Source: an uncultured Pseudomonadota bacterium
GTDB taxonomy: Bacteria > Pseudomonadota > Gammaproteobacteria > Burkholderiales > Rhodocyclaceae
Direction of reading: 5' to 3'
Length of the DNA: 32,193 bases
NCBI GenBank assembly: GCA_903951825.1
Contig: CAJBDJ010000032.1
Coordinates: 1 to 32,193, forward strand
Made by a program: the position numbers and the translations under genes. Below are positions 24,630-32,177 of this stretch, one piece after another. The notes under the pieces are model-generated. The model ran no database searches. It was given only the letters and a program-made list of their open reading frames with translations, and had not been told where the DNA came from. How positions within the stretch are numbered: the stretch's first letter is position 1; each line of letters opens with the position of its first letter.

Positions 24630-26303
24630 ATGTACCAATACGATGCCATCGACACCCAACTCGTCAACGAGCGCGTTGCGCAATTCCGTGACCAGGTCAG
24701 GCGCTGGAAATCCGGCGAGCTGACCGATGACGAATTCCGCCCGCTGCGCCTGCAAAACGGCCTCTATCTTCAGCGCCATGCGCCGATGCTGCGCATTGCC
24801 GTGCCTTACGGCATGATGAATTCGACGCAACTGCGGAAGCTGGCTTTAATTGCCCGGACTTACGATAAAGGCTATGGCCACTTCACAACCCGCCAGAACA
24901 TACAGTTCAACTGGCCAAAAATCGAGGACGTACCGGAAATTCTCGCTCACCTCGCCGAGGTTGAAATGCATGCCATCCAGACCTCGGGCAATTGCATCCG
25001 CAACATCACCACCGATCAGTTCGCCGGCATTGCCGCCGACGAGGTGATCGATCCGCGGCCGCTGGCCGAAATTCTCCGCCAGTGGAGTACCTTCCACCCG
25101 GAATTTTCCTTTTTGCCGCGCAAATTCAAGATCGCCATTTCCGGCACCCGCGAAGATCGGGCGCTGACCTGGTTTCACGACATCGGCCTGCATCTCCAGG
25201 AACGTGACGGTGAAACCGGTTTCCGCGTGCTGGTGGGCGGCGGTCTCGGACGGACGCCGATTCGCGGCCAAATACTGCGCGAATTCCTGCCCTGGCAGCA
25301 CCTGCTGACCTACTGCGAGGCAATTTTGCGCGTCTATAACCTTGAGGGTCGGCGCGACAATGCCTACAAGGCGCGGATCAAGATACTGGTGCAGGCGCTT
25401 GGAATTGAAGCCTTCGCCGAGCGGGTTGAAGCCGAATGGGAACAACTCAAGGATGGCCCGGCGACCATCACGCAAGCGGAGTTCGAGCGTGTCGCCGCGC
25501 ACTTTGGCAAACCAGCTTACGAGGCCGTGGTGGACTTCGCCCCGACAGCAGAAAAAGGCTTCAAAAACTGGCTTGACCGCAACACTTCGGCTCACCAGCG
25601 CCCCGGCTACGTCGCGCTGACGCTATCGCTGAAAAAGCACGGCGTCGCGCCCGGCGATATCAGCGCCGAGCAAATGGAGATCATTGCCGATCTCGCCGAC
25701 CAGTACAGCTTCGGCGAACTGCGCATCAGCCATGAACAAAATGTGATTCTTGCCGACGTCAAGCAATCCGACCTCCCGGCGATATGGAAAATCGCCAGGG
25801 AAAATGGCCTGGCAACTCCCAACCTCGGCTTGCTGACCGGCATCATCTGCTGCCCCGGCGGCGACTTTTGCGACCTTGCCAATGCTCGTTCGCTACCCGT
25901 CGCCAGCGCCATTCAGGAGCGTTTCGACGATCTCGATTATCTCTTCGACATCGGCGACCTCGAGCTCAACATTTCCGGCTGCATCAACGCCTGCGGCCAT
26001 CACCATGTCGGCCACATCGGCGTTCTTGGCGTCGACAAGAATGATGCCGAGTTCTATCAAGTCACGCTCGGCGGCCGCCAGGGCAATCAGGCGCAAGTCG
26101 GCAAGGTCATCGGTCCTGCTTTCTCGGCCGCCGAAATGCCCGACACCATCGCCAGGATCATCGATGTTTACCTCGCCCAGCGGCACGCCGACGAGGTTTT
26201 CATCGATACCTTCGATCGCATCGGCATCACCCCGTTCAAGGAGCACGTCTACGCGGCGCGCACCCAAGTCAACAAAAAACAGTCATTGCTGGAGGCCGCC
26301 TGA
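24630..26303 (+). CDS. cysI: Assimilatory sulfite reductase hemoprotein (nitrite/sulfite reductase family)
   Basis: A siroheme and 4Fe-4S enzyme that reduces sulfite to sulfide. The 557-residue protein has two ferredoxin-like half-domains: GYGHFTTRQNIQFNWPK with the HAIQTSGNCIRNIT motif in the first, and SFGELRISHEQNVILADV in the second. The cluster/siroheme cysteines are C408 and C414 (CCPGGDFCDLA) and C451 and C455 (SGCINACGHHHVGHIG). No flavoprotein partner (cysJ) is adjacent, so electrons probably come from ferredoxin or another donor. It overlaps the DUF934 gene by one base and shares the cluster with cysH and cysB, which favours sulfite over nitrite as substrate. Confidence 0.9.
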   Translation: MYQYDAIDTQLVNERVAQFRDQVRRWKSGELTDDEFRPLRLQNGLYLQRHAPMLRIAVPYGMMNSTQLRKLALIARTYDKGYGHFTTRQNIQFNWPKIEDVPEILAHLAEVEMHAIQTSGNCIRNITTDQFAGIAADEVIDPRPLAEILRQWSTFHPEFSFLPRKFKIAISGTREDRALTWFHDIGLHLQERDGETGFRVLVGGGLGRTPIRGQILREFLPWQHLLTYCEAILRVYNLEGRRDNAYKARIKILVQALGIEAFAERVEAEWEQLKDGPATITQAEFERVAAHFGKPAYEAVVDFAPTAEKGFKNWLDRNTSAHQRPGYVALTLSLKKHGVAPGDISAEQMEIIADLADQYSFGELRISHEQNVILADVKQSDLPAIWKIARENGLATPNLGLLTGIICCPGGDFCDLANARSLPVASAIQERFDDLDYLFDIGDLELNISGCINACGHHHVGHIGVLGVDKNDAEFYQVTLGGRQGNQAQVGKVIGPAFSAAEMPDTIARIIDVYLAQRHADEVFIDTFDRIGITPFKEHVYAARTQVNKKQSLLEAA

Positions 26304-26815
26304 TGGCACAACTGATCAAAAACCAGACGACCACCGTCGACGCCTGGAAAACCCTTGAAGTCGGCAGCGATGAAACGCCTGAAACGCTTGCCTTGCCGCC
26401 CGGCGACATTATTTTCCCCCTCGCCGTGTGGCAAGCACGACGCGCAGAAATCATCGCCGGACATAAACGCATCGGCCTCTTTCTGCACGCCGGCGACCCC
26501 TTGACCGCGATTGCCGGCGATCTTGATTACTTCATCGTTATCGCCATTGATTTCCCCAAATTTGTCGATGGCCGCGCCTATTCGATGGCCAGCCTGCTGC
26601 GCCAGCGCTACCACTACGAGGGGGAATTGCGCGCCGTCGGCGATGTCCTGCACGACCAGTTGTTTTACATGCAGCGCGTCGGCTTCGATAGCTACGCCCT
26701 GAAAGACGGCAAAAATGCGGCCTTCGCCGCAGGCAGCGGCTTCACTCCGTTTTCCGACAGTTACCAAAGCGCCAGCGACCAGCCGCAACCGCATTTTCGC
26801 CGTCGCCCCGCCTGA
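26303..26815 (+). CDS. DUF934 family protein, sulfite-reductase associated
   Basis: A 170-residue cytoplasmic protein of the DUF934 family. Its biochemical function is unknown, but it is routinely encoded next to ferredoxin-type sulfite reductases. Visible conserved segments are LPPGDIIFPLAVWQARR, DPLTAIAGDLDYFIVIAIDF and the signature GRAYSMASLLRQRYHYEGELRAVGDVLHDQLFYMQRVGFDSYAL. Its ATG overlaps the cysI stop (TGATG), implying coupled synthesis and a possible physical partnership. There are no cysteines, so it is not itself an Fe-S carrier. Confidence 0.85.
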   Translation: MAQLIKNQTTTVDAWKTLEVGSDETPETLALPPGDIIFPLAVWQARRAEIIAGHKRIGLFLHAGDPLTAIAGDLDYFIVIAIDFPKFVDGRAYSMASLLRQRYHYEGELRAVGDVLHDQLFYMQRVGFDSYALKDGKNAAFAAGSGFTPFSDSYQSASDQPQPHFRRRPA

Positions 26816-26824
26816 GTCCGCTCG

Positions 26825-27544
26825 ATGAACCCCCAACTGCTCAAGATCACCCCCGACCTGGCGGTCAGCGTCGCTACCCGCAGCGCCGCCGCCAGCGCGC
26901 TGCTCGCCGAAATCGCCACCACCTGGAGCCCGGCAAGCTTCGCCAACAGCCTCGGTGCCGAAGATATGGTGCTGACCGACCTGATCCTCAAAGCGCGCCT
27001 GCCGATTAATATCTTCAGCCTCGATACCGGTCGCTTGCCGGCCGAAACCTATGCCTTGATGGCCGCCGTCGAAAAACATTACCAACAGCCGCTGACCATC
27101 TTCTTCCCGCACGCTGAAGACGTTGAGTTTTATGTGCGTCACCACGGCATCAACGCCTTTTACGAATCGGTCAGCTTGCGCAAGGCCTGCTGCGCGATGC
27201 GCAAAGTCGCGCCACTCAAACGCGCCCTGGTTGGCAAACGTGCCTGGATTACCGGAATGCGCGCCGAGCAGGCGGCAACACGAGGCAATCTGGCGATCCA
27301 CGAATACGACGAAAGCAACCGTCTGGAAAAATTCAACCCGCTCGCCGAATGGTCGGAGAAAGAAATCTGGGCCTATCTGCTGCAGCATGAAGTGCCGTAT
27401 AACGCACTGCACAAAAACTTCTACCCCAGCATCGGCTGCGCACCGTGCACACGCGCCGTTTCGCCCGGCGAAGATATCCGTTCGGGGCGCTGGTGGTGGG
27501 AAGCCCCCCAATTTAAGGAATGCGGGCTCCACAGCAAGGCCTGA
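26825..27544 (+). CDS. cysH: Adenylylsulfate (APS) reductase, 4Fe-4S type
   Basis: CysH reduces activated sulfate to sulfite using thioredoxin or glutaredoxin. The 239-residue protein has the SLGAEDMVLTDLI nucleotide-binding region, SLDTGRLPAETY, and the catalytic ECGLH (C233) near the C-terminus. C122-C123 (RKACCAMRK) and C205-x2-C208 (GCAPCTR) form the two cysteine pairs that hold a 4Fe-4S cluster. These mark the APS-using branch rather than the PAPS-only E. coli type. It lies 9 bp after the DUF934 gene. The sulfate-activating genes (cysD, cysN) are not in the window. Confidence 0.93.
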   Translation: MNPQLLKITPDLAVSVATRSAAASALLAEIATTWSPASFANSLGAEDMVLTDLILKARLPINIFSLDTGRLPAETYALMAAVEKHYQQPLTIFFPHAEDVEFYVRHHGINAFYESVSLRKACCAMRKVAPLKRALVGKRAWITGMRAEQAATRGNLAIHEYDESNRLEKFNPLAEWSEKEIWAYLLQHEVPYNALHKNFYPSIGCAPCTRAVSPGEDIRSGRWWWEAPQFKECGLHSKA

Positions 27545-27567
27545 ATCAATAAATTTTCACAAAAATC

Positions 27568-27592
27568 CACTTTGCTGCATTGCAACAAAGTG
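27568..27592. promoter_or_regulatory. 25-bp palindromic operator candidate (PhaR-like)
   Basis: Arms CACTTTGCTGCA (27568-27579) and TGCAACAAAGTG (27581-27592) around a single T pair at 11 of 12 positions. The core reads CTGC-ATT-GCA, like the CTGC-N3/4-GCAG type of site reported for PhaR, the repressor of polyhydroxyalkanoate genes. It overlaps the candidate promoter of the fused acetate kinase gene, which fits a repressor site. That the site exists is clear; the regulator is inferred. Confidence 0.6.
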
Positions 27593-27599
27593 ATAGTCT
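27572..27599 (+). promoter_or_regulatory. Candidate promoter of the cNMP-AckA-PduL gene
   Basis: TTGCTG (27572-27577) and an extended TGA-TAGTCT (-10 at 27594-27599) are separated by 16 bp. The palindrome covers the -35 and the spacer. The leader would be about 30 nt, with GCGAGAA as a weak ribosome-binding site before the ATG at 27636. Confidence 0.4.
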
Positions 27600-27635
27600 C
27601 TCGCCCAATAAAATCAAATTTAAGCGAGAACCAGC

Positions 27636-29960
27636 ATGAGTGAAATTGACCTGAAACGTTTCTTTCTGGAGAACGTTCGCCTGTTCGAGAGCTTCTCGTC
27701 CGACAAGGTTGAAGAAATCGTCATCCGATCGCGGCTGGCCACCTACGAAGGCAACGAGGCAATTCTCGAAACCGGCGATGAAGGCCGTTCAATCGGCGTC
27801 GTCATCAGCGGCCACGCCGAAGTTTCCATGAGCGACAACACCGGCACGCGCAACGTCATCACCCAGCTTGAGTCGGGCGATGTTTTCGGCGTCATGTCCC
27901 TGCTCACCGGCGACCGCATCATTGCCGACGTGATCGCCGGCAACCGCTGCTTTGTCCTGATGATTCCGCAAGAAGTCTTCAACACACATATCCTGACCAA
28001 CGCCAAGGCCGTCGGTTATCTTTCGCGCCTGCTTGCCGAACGCACCCGGGCGATGTCGATTGACCTGATCACCGCCCAGGCGCAGGCCGCCGCCAAGTCC
28101 GACGACCCCTACGCGCTGTCGCTCAACACCAACACCCCGGGCAAGGTCGTCGTCATCAACGTCGGCCTCAGCCAGATTCACTTCGGCATTTACGATACGC
28201 ATGACATGGGTGCCGATGTCCACGGCATTATCGACAACTCAGCCGAGGCCGTGGTTCGCGTAACGGTCATGGTCGGGCCGCGCATCAAGGTGGTTGAGCG
28301 CCCGCACTTCGCACTCGGCGAATTGTTCAAGGTGATGCAGGAATCCGTCGTCCTGCTCGGCGAAGCCTTTACCTTCCACCCCAGCGACGTCAATGCCATT
28401 GGCCACCGCGTCGTCCATGGCGGCAGCAAGTTTTCCAGCTCGGTCGTCATTACCCCGGCGGTCATCGCCGATATCGAAGCCTTGTCGATCTTTGCCCCGC
28501 TGCACAACCCGGTAAATGTCGAGGGCATCCGTATTGCGATGCAGCAATTCCCGCACATTCCGCACGTTGCCGTCTTCGACACCGCCTTTCACCAAACACT
28601 ACCGCCCTACGCCTACCTTTACGGCCTGCCTTACGACCTTTACAAACAGGACGGAATTCGCCGCTACGGCTTTCATGGCACCTCGCACCGTTACGTTTCA
28701 CTGAAATCAGCCGAAGTGCTCAAGCGCCCGCTGGGTGAGCTGGAGATTGTCTCCTGCCACCTCGGTATCGGTGCCTCGCTCTGCGCCATCGATCATGGCC
28801 GTTCGGTCGACACCAGCATGGGCATGACACCGACCGATGGCCTGATCATGCCCAGTCGTTCCGGCAGCATTGATCCGGCAGTAATGATTCACCTGCTGCA
28901 AAACCACGGCATGTCGCCCGAGCAACTCTCCAACCTGATCAATACCGCCAGCGGCCTCAAGGGCATTTCCGGTATTTCAGACGACATTCACGACATCGAA
29001 GAAGCGGCCAACGACGGCCATCACCGCGCCCTGCTGGCGCACAAGGCTTTTTGCTACCAAGTACGCAAGAACATCGGCGCTTACGTGGCGGCGATGGGCG
29101 GCATCGACGTTCTCGCCTTTACCGGCGACATCGGCGAAACCAGCGCCGCCGTGCGCAGCCTCGCCTGCCAGGGGCTCGGCTACATGGGCATCAAGCTCGA
29201 CGAGGAAAAGAACCGCAACCTCGCTTCGCTGACCTCGCACGCGATTATTTCCACCGACGATTCACCGGTCACCATCCTCGTCGTCGCCAACGATGACGAA
29301 CGCCTGGTCGCCTGGGAAACCCTGCGCGCCATCGAGCGCAACGAAATCTTCAGTTCAATCAAGGGAAGCCAGGAAATTGCGCCGATCCCCGTTGAAATCT
29401 CGGCACATCACGTTCATCTCTCGCAAGAGGACGTCGACAAGCTGTTCGGCCCGGGTCATCAACTGACGCCAGAGCACGAACTGTCACAACCGGGGCAATT
29501 TGCCTGCGCTGAGAAGGTTCACCTGGTCGGCCCCAAGGGACGCATCGCCAATGTTCGCGTACTCGGCCCGACACGCAAGGAAACCCAGGTTGAAATCGCC
29601 ATGACCGAGCAATTCAAGGTCGGCATTCAACCGCCCATCCGGCAATCCGGCGACCTCGTCAACACCCCCGGAATCACCCTTGAAGGGCCTTACGGCAGCA
29701 GCAGCATCGAGCGCGGCGTGATTTGCGCCCAACGTCACATTCACATGACGCAGGAAGATGCCATGCGCCTGCGCGTGCGCGACAACTACGTCGTCCGCGT
29801 GCGGGTTGAAGGCGAGCGAGAACTGATCTTTGGCGACGTGGTGGTGCGGGTCAACCCCGCCTTCCGCCTGGCCATGCATATCGACACCGACGAAGCCAAT
29901 GCCGGCAACATCCGTAACGGGGTGCACGGCTACATCGAAGAGATTCAGAGCCGGCGTTAA
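27636..29960 (+). CDS. Fusion protein: cNMP-binding-like domain + acetate kinase + PduL phosphate acyltransferase
   Basis: A 774-residue three-part protein. Residues ~1-150 form a Crp/cNMP-binding-like beta-roll (LETGDEGRSIGVVISGHAEV, ITQLESGDVFGVMSLLTGD) with a helical tail. Residues ~168-575 are an acetate kinase: N175, R258 (GHRVVHGGSK), D315 (VFDTAFHQ), H347 (YGFHGTSHRYV) and R408 (MPSRSGSIDP) are kept. Residues ~583-760 are a full PduL with both halves and the likely zinc histidines: HHVHLS (591-596), LSQPGQFA, RHIHMT (700-705), MHIDTDEANAG (747-757). PduL would interconvert acetyl-CoA and acetyl-phosphate, and the kinase acetyl-phosphate and acetate with a phosphoryl acceptor. Oddities: the nucleotide loops of the kinase differ from the family (GLSQIH for GSSSxK, HLGIG for HLGNG, GDIGET for GGIGEN), and the cNMP pocket lacks its Glu and Arg. 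The ORF is unbroken and the domain linkers are short. Confidence 0.92.
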   Translation: MSEIDLKRFFLENVRLFESFSSDKVEEIVIRSRLATYEGNEAILETGDEGRSIGVVISGHAEVSMSDNTGTRNVITQLESGDVFGVMSLLTGDRIIADVIAGNRCFVLMIPQEVFNTHILTNAKAVGYLSRLLAERTRAMSIDLITAQAQAAAKSDDPYALSLNTNTPGKVVVINVGLSQIHFGIYDTHDMGADVHGIIDNSAEAVVRVTVMVGPRIKVVERPHFALGELFKVMQESVVLLGEAFTFHPSDVNAIGHRVVHGGSKFSSSVVITPAVIADIEALSIFAPLHNPVNVEGIRIAMQQFPHIPHVAVFDTAFHQTLPPYAYLYGLPYDLYKQDGIRRYGFHGTSHRYVSLKSAEVLKRPLGELEIVSCHLGIGASLCAIDHGRSVDTSMGMTPTDGLIMPSRSGSIDPAVMIHLLQNHGMSPEQLSNLINTASGLKGISGISDDIHDIEEAANDGHHRALLAHKAFCYQVRKNIGAYVAAMGGIDVLAFTGDIGETSAAVRSLACQGLGYMGIKLDEEKNRNLASLTSHAIISTDDSPVTILVVANDDERLVAWETLRAIERNEIFSSIKGSQEIAPIPVEISAHHVHLSQEDVDKLFGPGHQLTPEHELSQPGQFACAEKVHLVGPKGRIANVRVLGPTRKETQVEIAMTEQFKVGIQPPIRQSGDLVNTPGITLEGPYGSSSIERGVICAQRHIHMTQEDAMRLRVRDNYVVRVRVEGERELIFGDVVVRVNPAFRLAMHIDTDEANAGNIRNGVHGYIEEIQSRR

Positions 29961-29978
29961 TCATCGCCGCAGGAGGGG

Positions 29979-30008
29979 GTTTCGGCTATGATTTCGGTCT
30001 GCCGAAAC
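29979..30008. repeat. 8-bp inverted repeat between the fusion gene and hsdM
   Basis: GTTTCGGC (29979-29986) and GCCGAAAC (30001-30008) pair perfectly around a 14-nt loop, 18 bp after the fusion gene stop. No T run follows, so it is a weak terminator at best. The remaining bases up to hsdM (30009-30093) show no gene. Confidence 0.45.
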
Positions 30009-30093
30009 ACTGTTTGGTGTGCCTGATTGCTTGGGCAATAGCCAAATGTTGGGTTTCTGGCCTTAAAACGCGAGTTTTGAAAGAAATCCAATA

Positions 30094-31677
30094 ATGAACC
30101 AAGACCTGCAAAAAACACTCTGGGCGACTGCCGACAAGCTGCGTTCGAACATGGACGCGGCGGAATATAAGCACGTCGTCCTTGGTCTCATTTTCCTGAA
30201 ATACATTTCCGACGCCTTTGGCGAGCGGAAAGAGGAGTTGAGGGCCGCGTTTTCCGACACGGAGCACGAGCTTTTCCTCGGCGAGGAAGCGGAAATACGC
30301 AGCCAGATTCCCGCCCTGCTGGAAGACCGCGATTACTACACCATGGCGAATGTTTTCTGGGTGCCCGAGTCGGCACGCTGGGAGGCGATTCGCAATCAGG
30401 CCAAGCAGCCCGACATCGGCAAGCGGATTGACGATGCCCTCATCGCCATCGAGCAGGACAATCCCCGCCTGAAAGGCATACTCGACAAGCGTTTCGCCCG
30501 CACCCAGCTCGAAGACGGCAAACTCGGTGAGCTCATCGACCTCGTGTCGAGCATCGGTTTCGGTGGCAAAAACAAGGCCAAGGATGTTCTCGGCCAAGTT
30601 TATGAATACTTCCTCGGCCAGTTCGCCAGTGCCGAAGGCAAAAAAGGCGGCCAGTTCTACACGCCCGCTTCCGTGGTCAAGGTGTTGGTTGAGGTGTTGT
30701 CGCCGCACAAGGGCAAGGTTTATGACCCTTGCTGCGGCTCTGGCGGCATGTTCGTCCAGTCAGAAAAGTTCGTCGAATCGCACGGCGGCAAGTTCGGGGA
30801 CCTTTCCATCTACGGGCAGGAAGCCAATCCGACGACGTGGCGACTGGTGGCGATGAACCTCGCCATTCGCGGCATGGACTTCAATCTCGGCAAGGAACCC
30901 GCCGACACCTTCCACCGCGACCAGCATGCCGACCTGCGAGCCGATTACGTTCTCGCCAATCCACCGTTCAATATTTCAGACTGGGGTGGCGAAAAGCTCG
31001 CCTCCGACCCTCGCTGGGTGTATGGCACGCCGCCAGCGGGCAACGCCAACTATGGCTGGCTGCAACACATCCTCTGGCACCTCAAACCCACGGGCACGGC
31101 TGGCGTGGTCCTCGCCAATGGTTCCATGTCCTCGAATCAGAACAACGAGGGAGCCATTCGCAAGGCCATGGTCGAGGGCGACGTGGTGGAAGTCATGGTG
31201 ACCCTGCCGCCGCAACTGTTCTTCAACACGCAGATTCCCGCCTGCCTGTGGTTTCTCGCCAAGGACAAGACCAAGAACGGACGAAACCGCAAGGGCGAGT
31301 TTCTGTTCATCGACGCTCGCAAGGTGGGTCGCATGGAAACCCGTGTCAATCGCGTGTTCGACGATACCGACATCGACAAAATCGCCCGCACTGTCCATGC
31401 GTGGCGGCAGGATGGCGAAACCGATGCAACGTATGCCGACGAGGCGGGATTCTGCCGTTCGGTGAAACTCGACGAGATTCGAGAGCACGGCTATGTGCTC
31501 ACGGCGGGCCGCTACGTTGGCACCGAGGAAGTTGAAGATGATGACGAGGCGTTCGTCGAGAAAATGGCGACGCTGACCGCCAAGCTTGCCGACCAGATGA
31601 TAAAGGGCCGAGAGCTGGACGAGCTTATTTGCGAGAAGCTCGCCAAACTGGGCTTTCCATTGGAAATGAATAAATGA
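30094..31677 (+). CDS. hsdM: Type I restriction-modification system methyltransferase subunit
   Basis: HsdM is the N6-adenine methyltransferase subunit of type I restriction-modification complexes and works with HsdS for sequence recognition. The 527-residue protein has the N-terminal HsdM helical domain ([31 protein letters not shown]). Next come [23 protein letters not shown] motif [11 protein letters not shown] (211-220), and the catalytic NPPF (289-292) in [17 protein letters not shown]. The C-terminus is helical (to residue 527). The stop overlaps the HEPN gene (ATGA at 31674-31677). hsdS and hsdR are not in the window, so whether the system is complete cannot be said. Confidence 0.95.
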   Translation: MNQDLQKTLWATADKLRSNMDAAEYKHVVLGLIFLKYISDAFGERKEELRAAFSDTEHELFLGEEAEIRSQIPALLEDRDYYTMANVFWVPESARWEAIRNQAKQPDIGKRIDDALIAIEQDNPRLKGILDKRFARTQLEDGKLGELIDLVSSIGFGGKNKAKDVLGQVYEYFLGQFASAEGKKGGQFYTPASVVKVLVEVLSPHKGKVYDPCCGSGGMFVQSEKFVESHGGKFGDLSIYGQEANPTTWRLVAMNLAIRGMDFNLGKEPADTFHRDQHADLRADYVLANPPFNISDWGGEKLASDPRWVYGTPPAGNANYGWLQHILWHLKPTGTAGVVLANGSMSSNQNNEGAIRKAMVEGDVVEVMVTLPPQLFFNTQIPACLWFLAKDKTKNGRNRKGEFLFIDARKVGRMETRVNRVFDDTDIDKIARTVHAWRQDGETDATYADEAGFCRSVKLDEIREHGYVLTAGRYVGTEEVEDDDEAFVEKMATLTAKLADQMIKGRELDELICEKLAKLGFPLEMNK

Positions 31678-32177
31678 ACGAAAAGCTCGACCTTACCCCG
31701 CTGGGAAATGCAGTGAATCGGCTGGCAGAGGGGATTGCTCGCTATGAGACGGATATTACGGACACGCAGATTCGCGATGGACTGATTCAGCGATTCGAGT
31801 TCAGCTACGAAATCAGCCACAAGATGCTGAAACGCCACCTCGAAGCGGTATCGCCCACCCCAGAGCAGTTCGACGGCATGGCCTTTGCCGACCTCGTTCG
31901 TTCTGGCAACGAGCAAGGCTTGTTGCTTGGCGATTGGTCGAAGTGGAGAAACTATCGGGAAATGCGTAGCAAGACCAGCCACACCTACGACGAGGATATT
32001 GCCATCGAGGTCGTGCATGGGATTCCCGCGTTTCTTGAAGAGGCTCGTTATCTGCTATTGCTCCGGCCCGATGAAGTCTTAAGCGGCATACTTAACACGC
32101 CGATCCTGGAAGTAGCTCATAACGCGCTCAGGATTTTGCTCCAGCATCATCATATGAGCGCTGGTTGCGTCGCGTAA
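31674..32177 (+). CDS. HEPN-domain protein (HI0074-like), C-terminus probably replaced
   Basis: A helical protein of the HEPN/nucleotidyltransferase substrate-binding family (HI0074 type). [17 protein letters not shown] and the [10 protein letters not shown] segment, with the R-x4-H motif of HEPN RNases (R98/H103), are visible. Such genes usually precede an MNT nucleotidyltransferase and form a toxin-antitoxin pair, often inside type I restriction operons. The domain runs to about residue 130 ([11 protein letters not shown], nucleotide ~32,063). The remaining 37 residues look like read-through into unrelated DNA, because an opposing frame occupies the same bases. No MNT gene follows. The ATGA overlap with hsdM shows the pair is co-translated. 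Probably a truncated gene that is still open. Confidence 0.75.
   Translation: MNEKLDLTPLGNAVNRLAEGIARYETDITDTQIRDGLIQRFEFSYEISHKMLKRHLEAVSPTPEQFDGMAFADLVRSGNEQGLLLGDWSKWRNYREMRSKTSHTYDEDIAIEVVHGIPAFLEEARYLLLLRPDEVLSGILNTPILEVAHNALRILLQHHHMSAGCVA

Noticed and set aside
24630-26303. Assimilatory nitrite reductase instead of sulfite reductase
   Set aside because: The families are homologous, but cysB, DUF934 and cysH as neighbours favour sulfite; no nitrate or nitrite genes are nearby.
26249-27532. 427-codon minus-strand frame opposite DUF934 and cysH
   Set aside because: Both plus-strand genes have clear motifs and coupled starts; the opposite frame has none.
27636-28085. N-terminal domain as a DNA-binding Crp/Fnr regulator
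   Set aside because: No helix-turn-helix follows the beta-roll; the chain goes directly into the acetate kinase.
29979-30008. Inverted repeat as a strong terminator of the fusion gene
   Set aside because: The stem is good but no U tract follows and the loop is long, so it is recorded only as a repeat.
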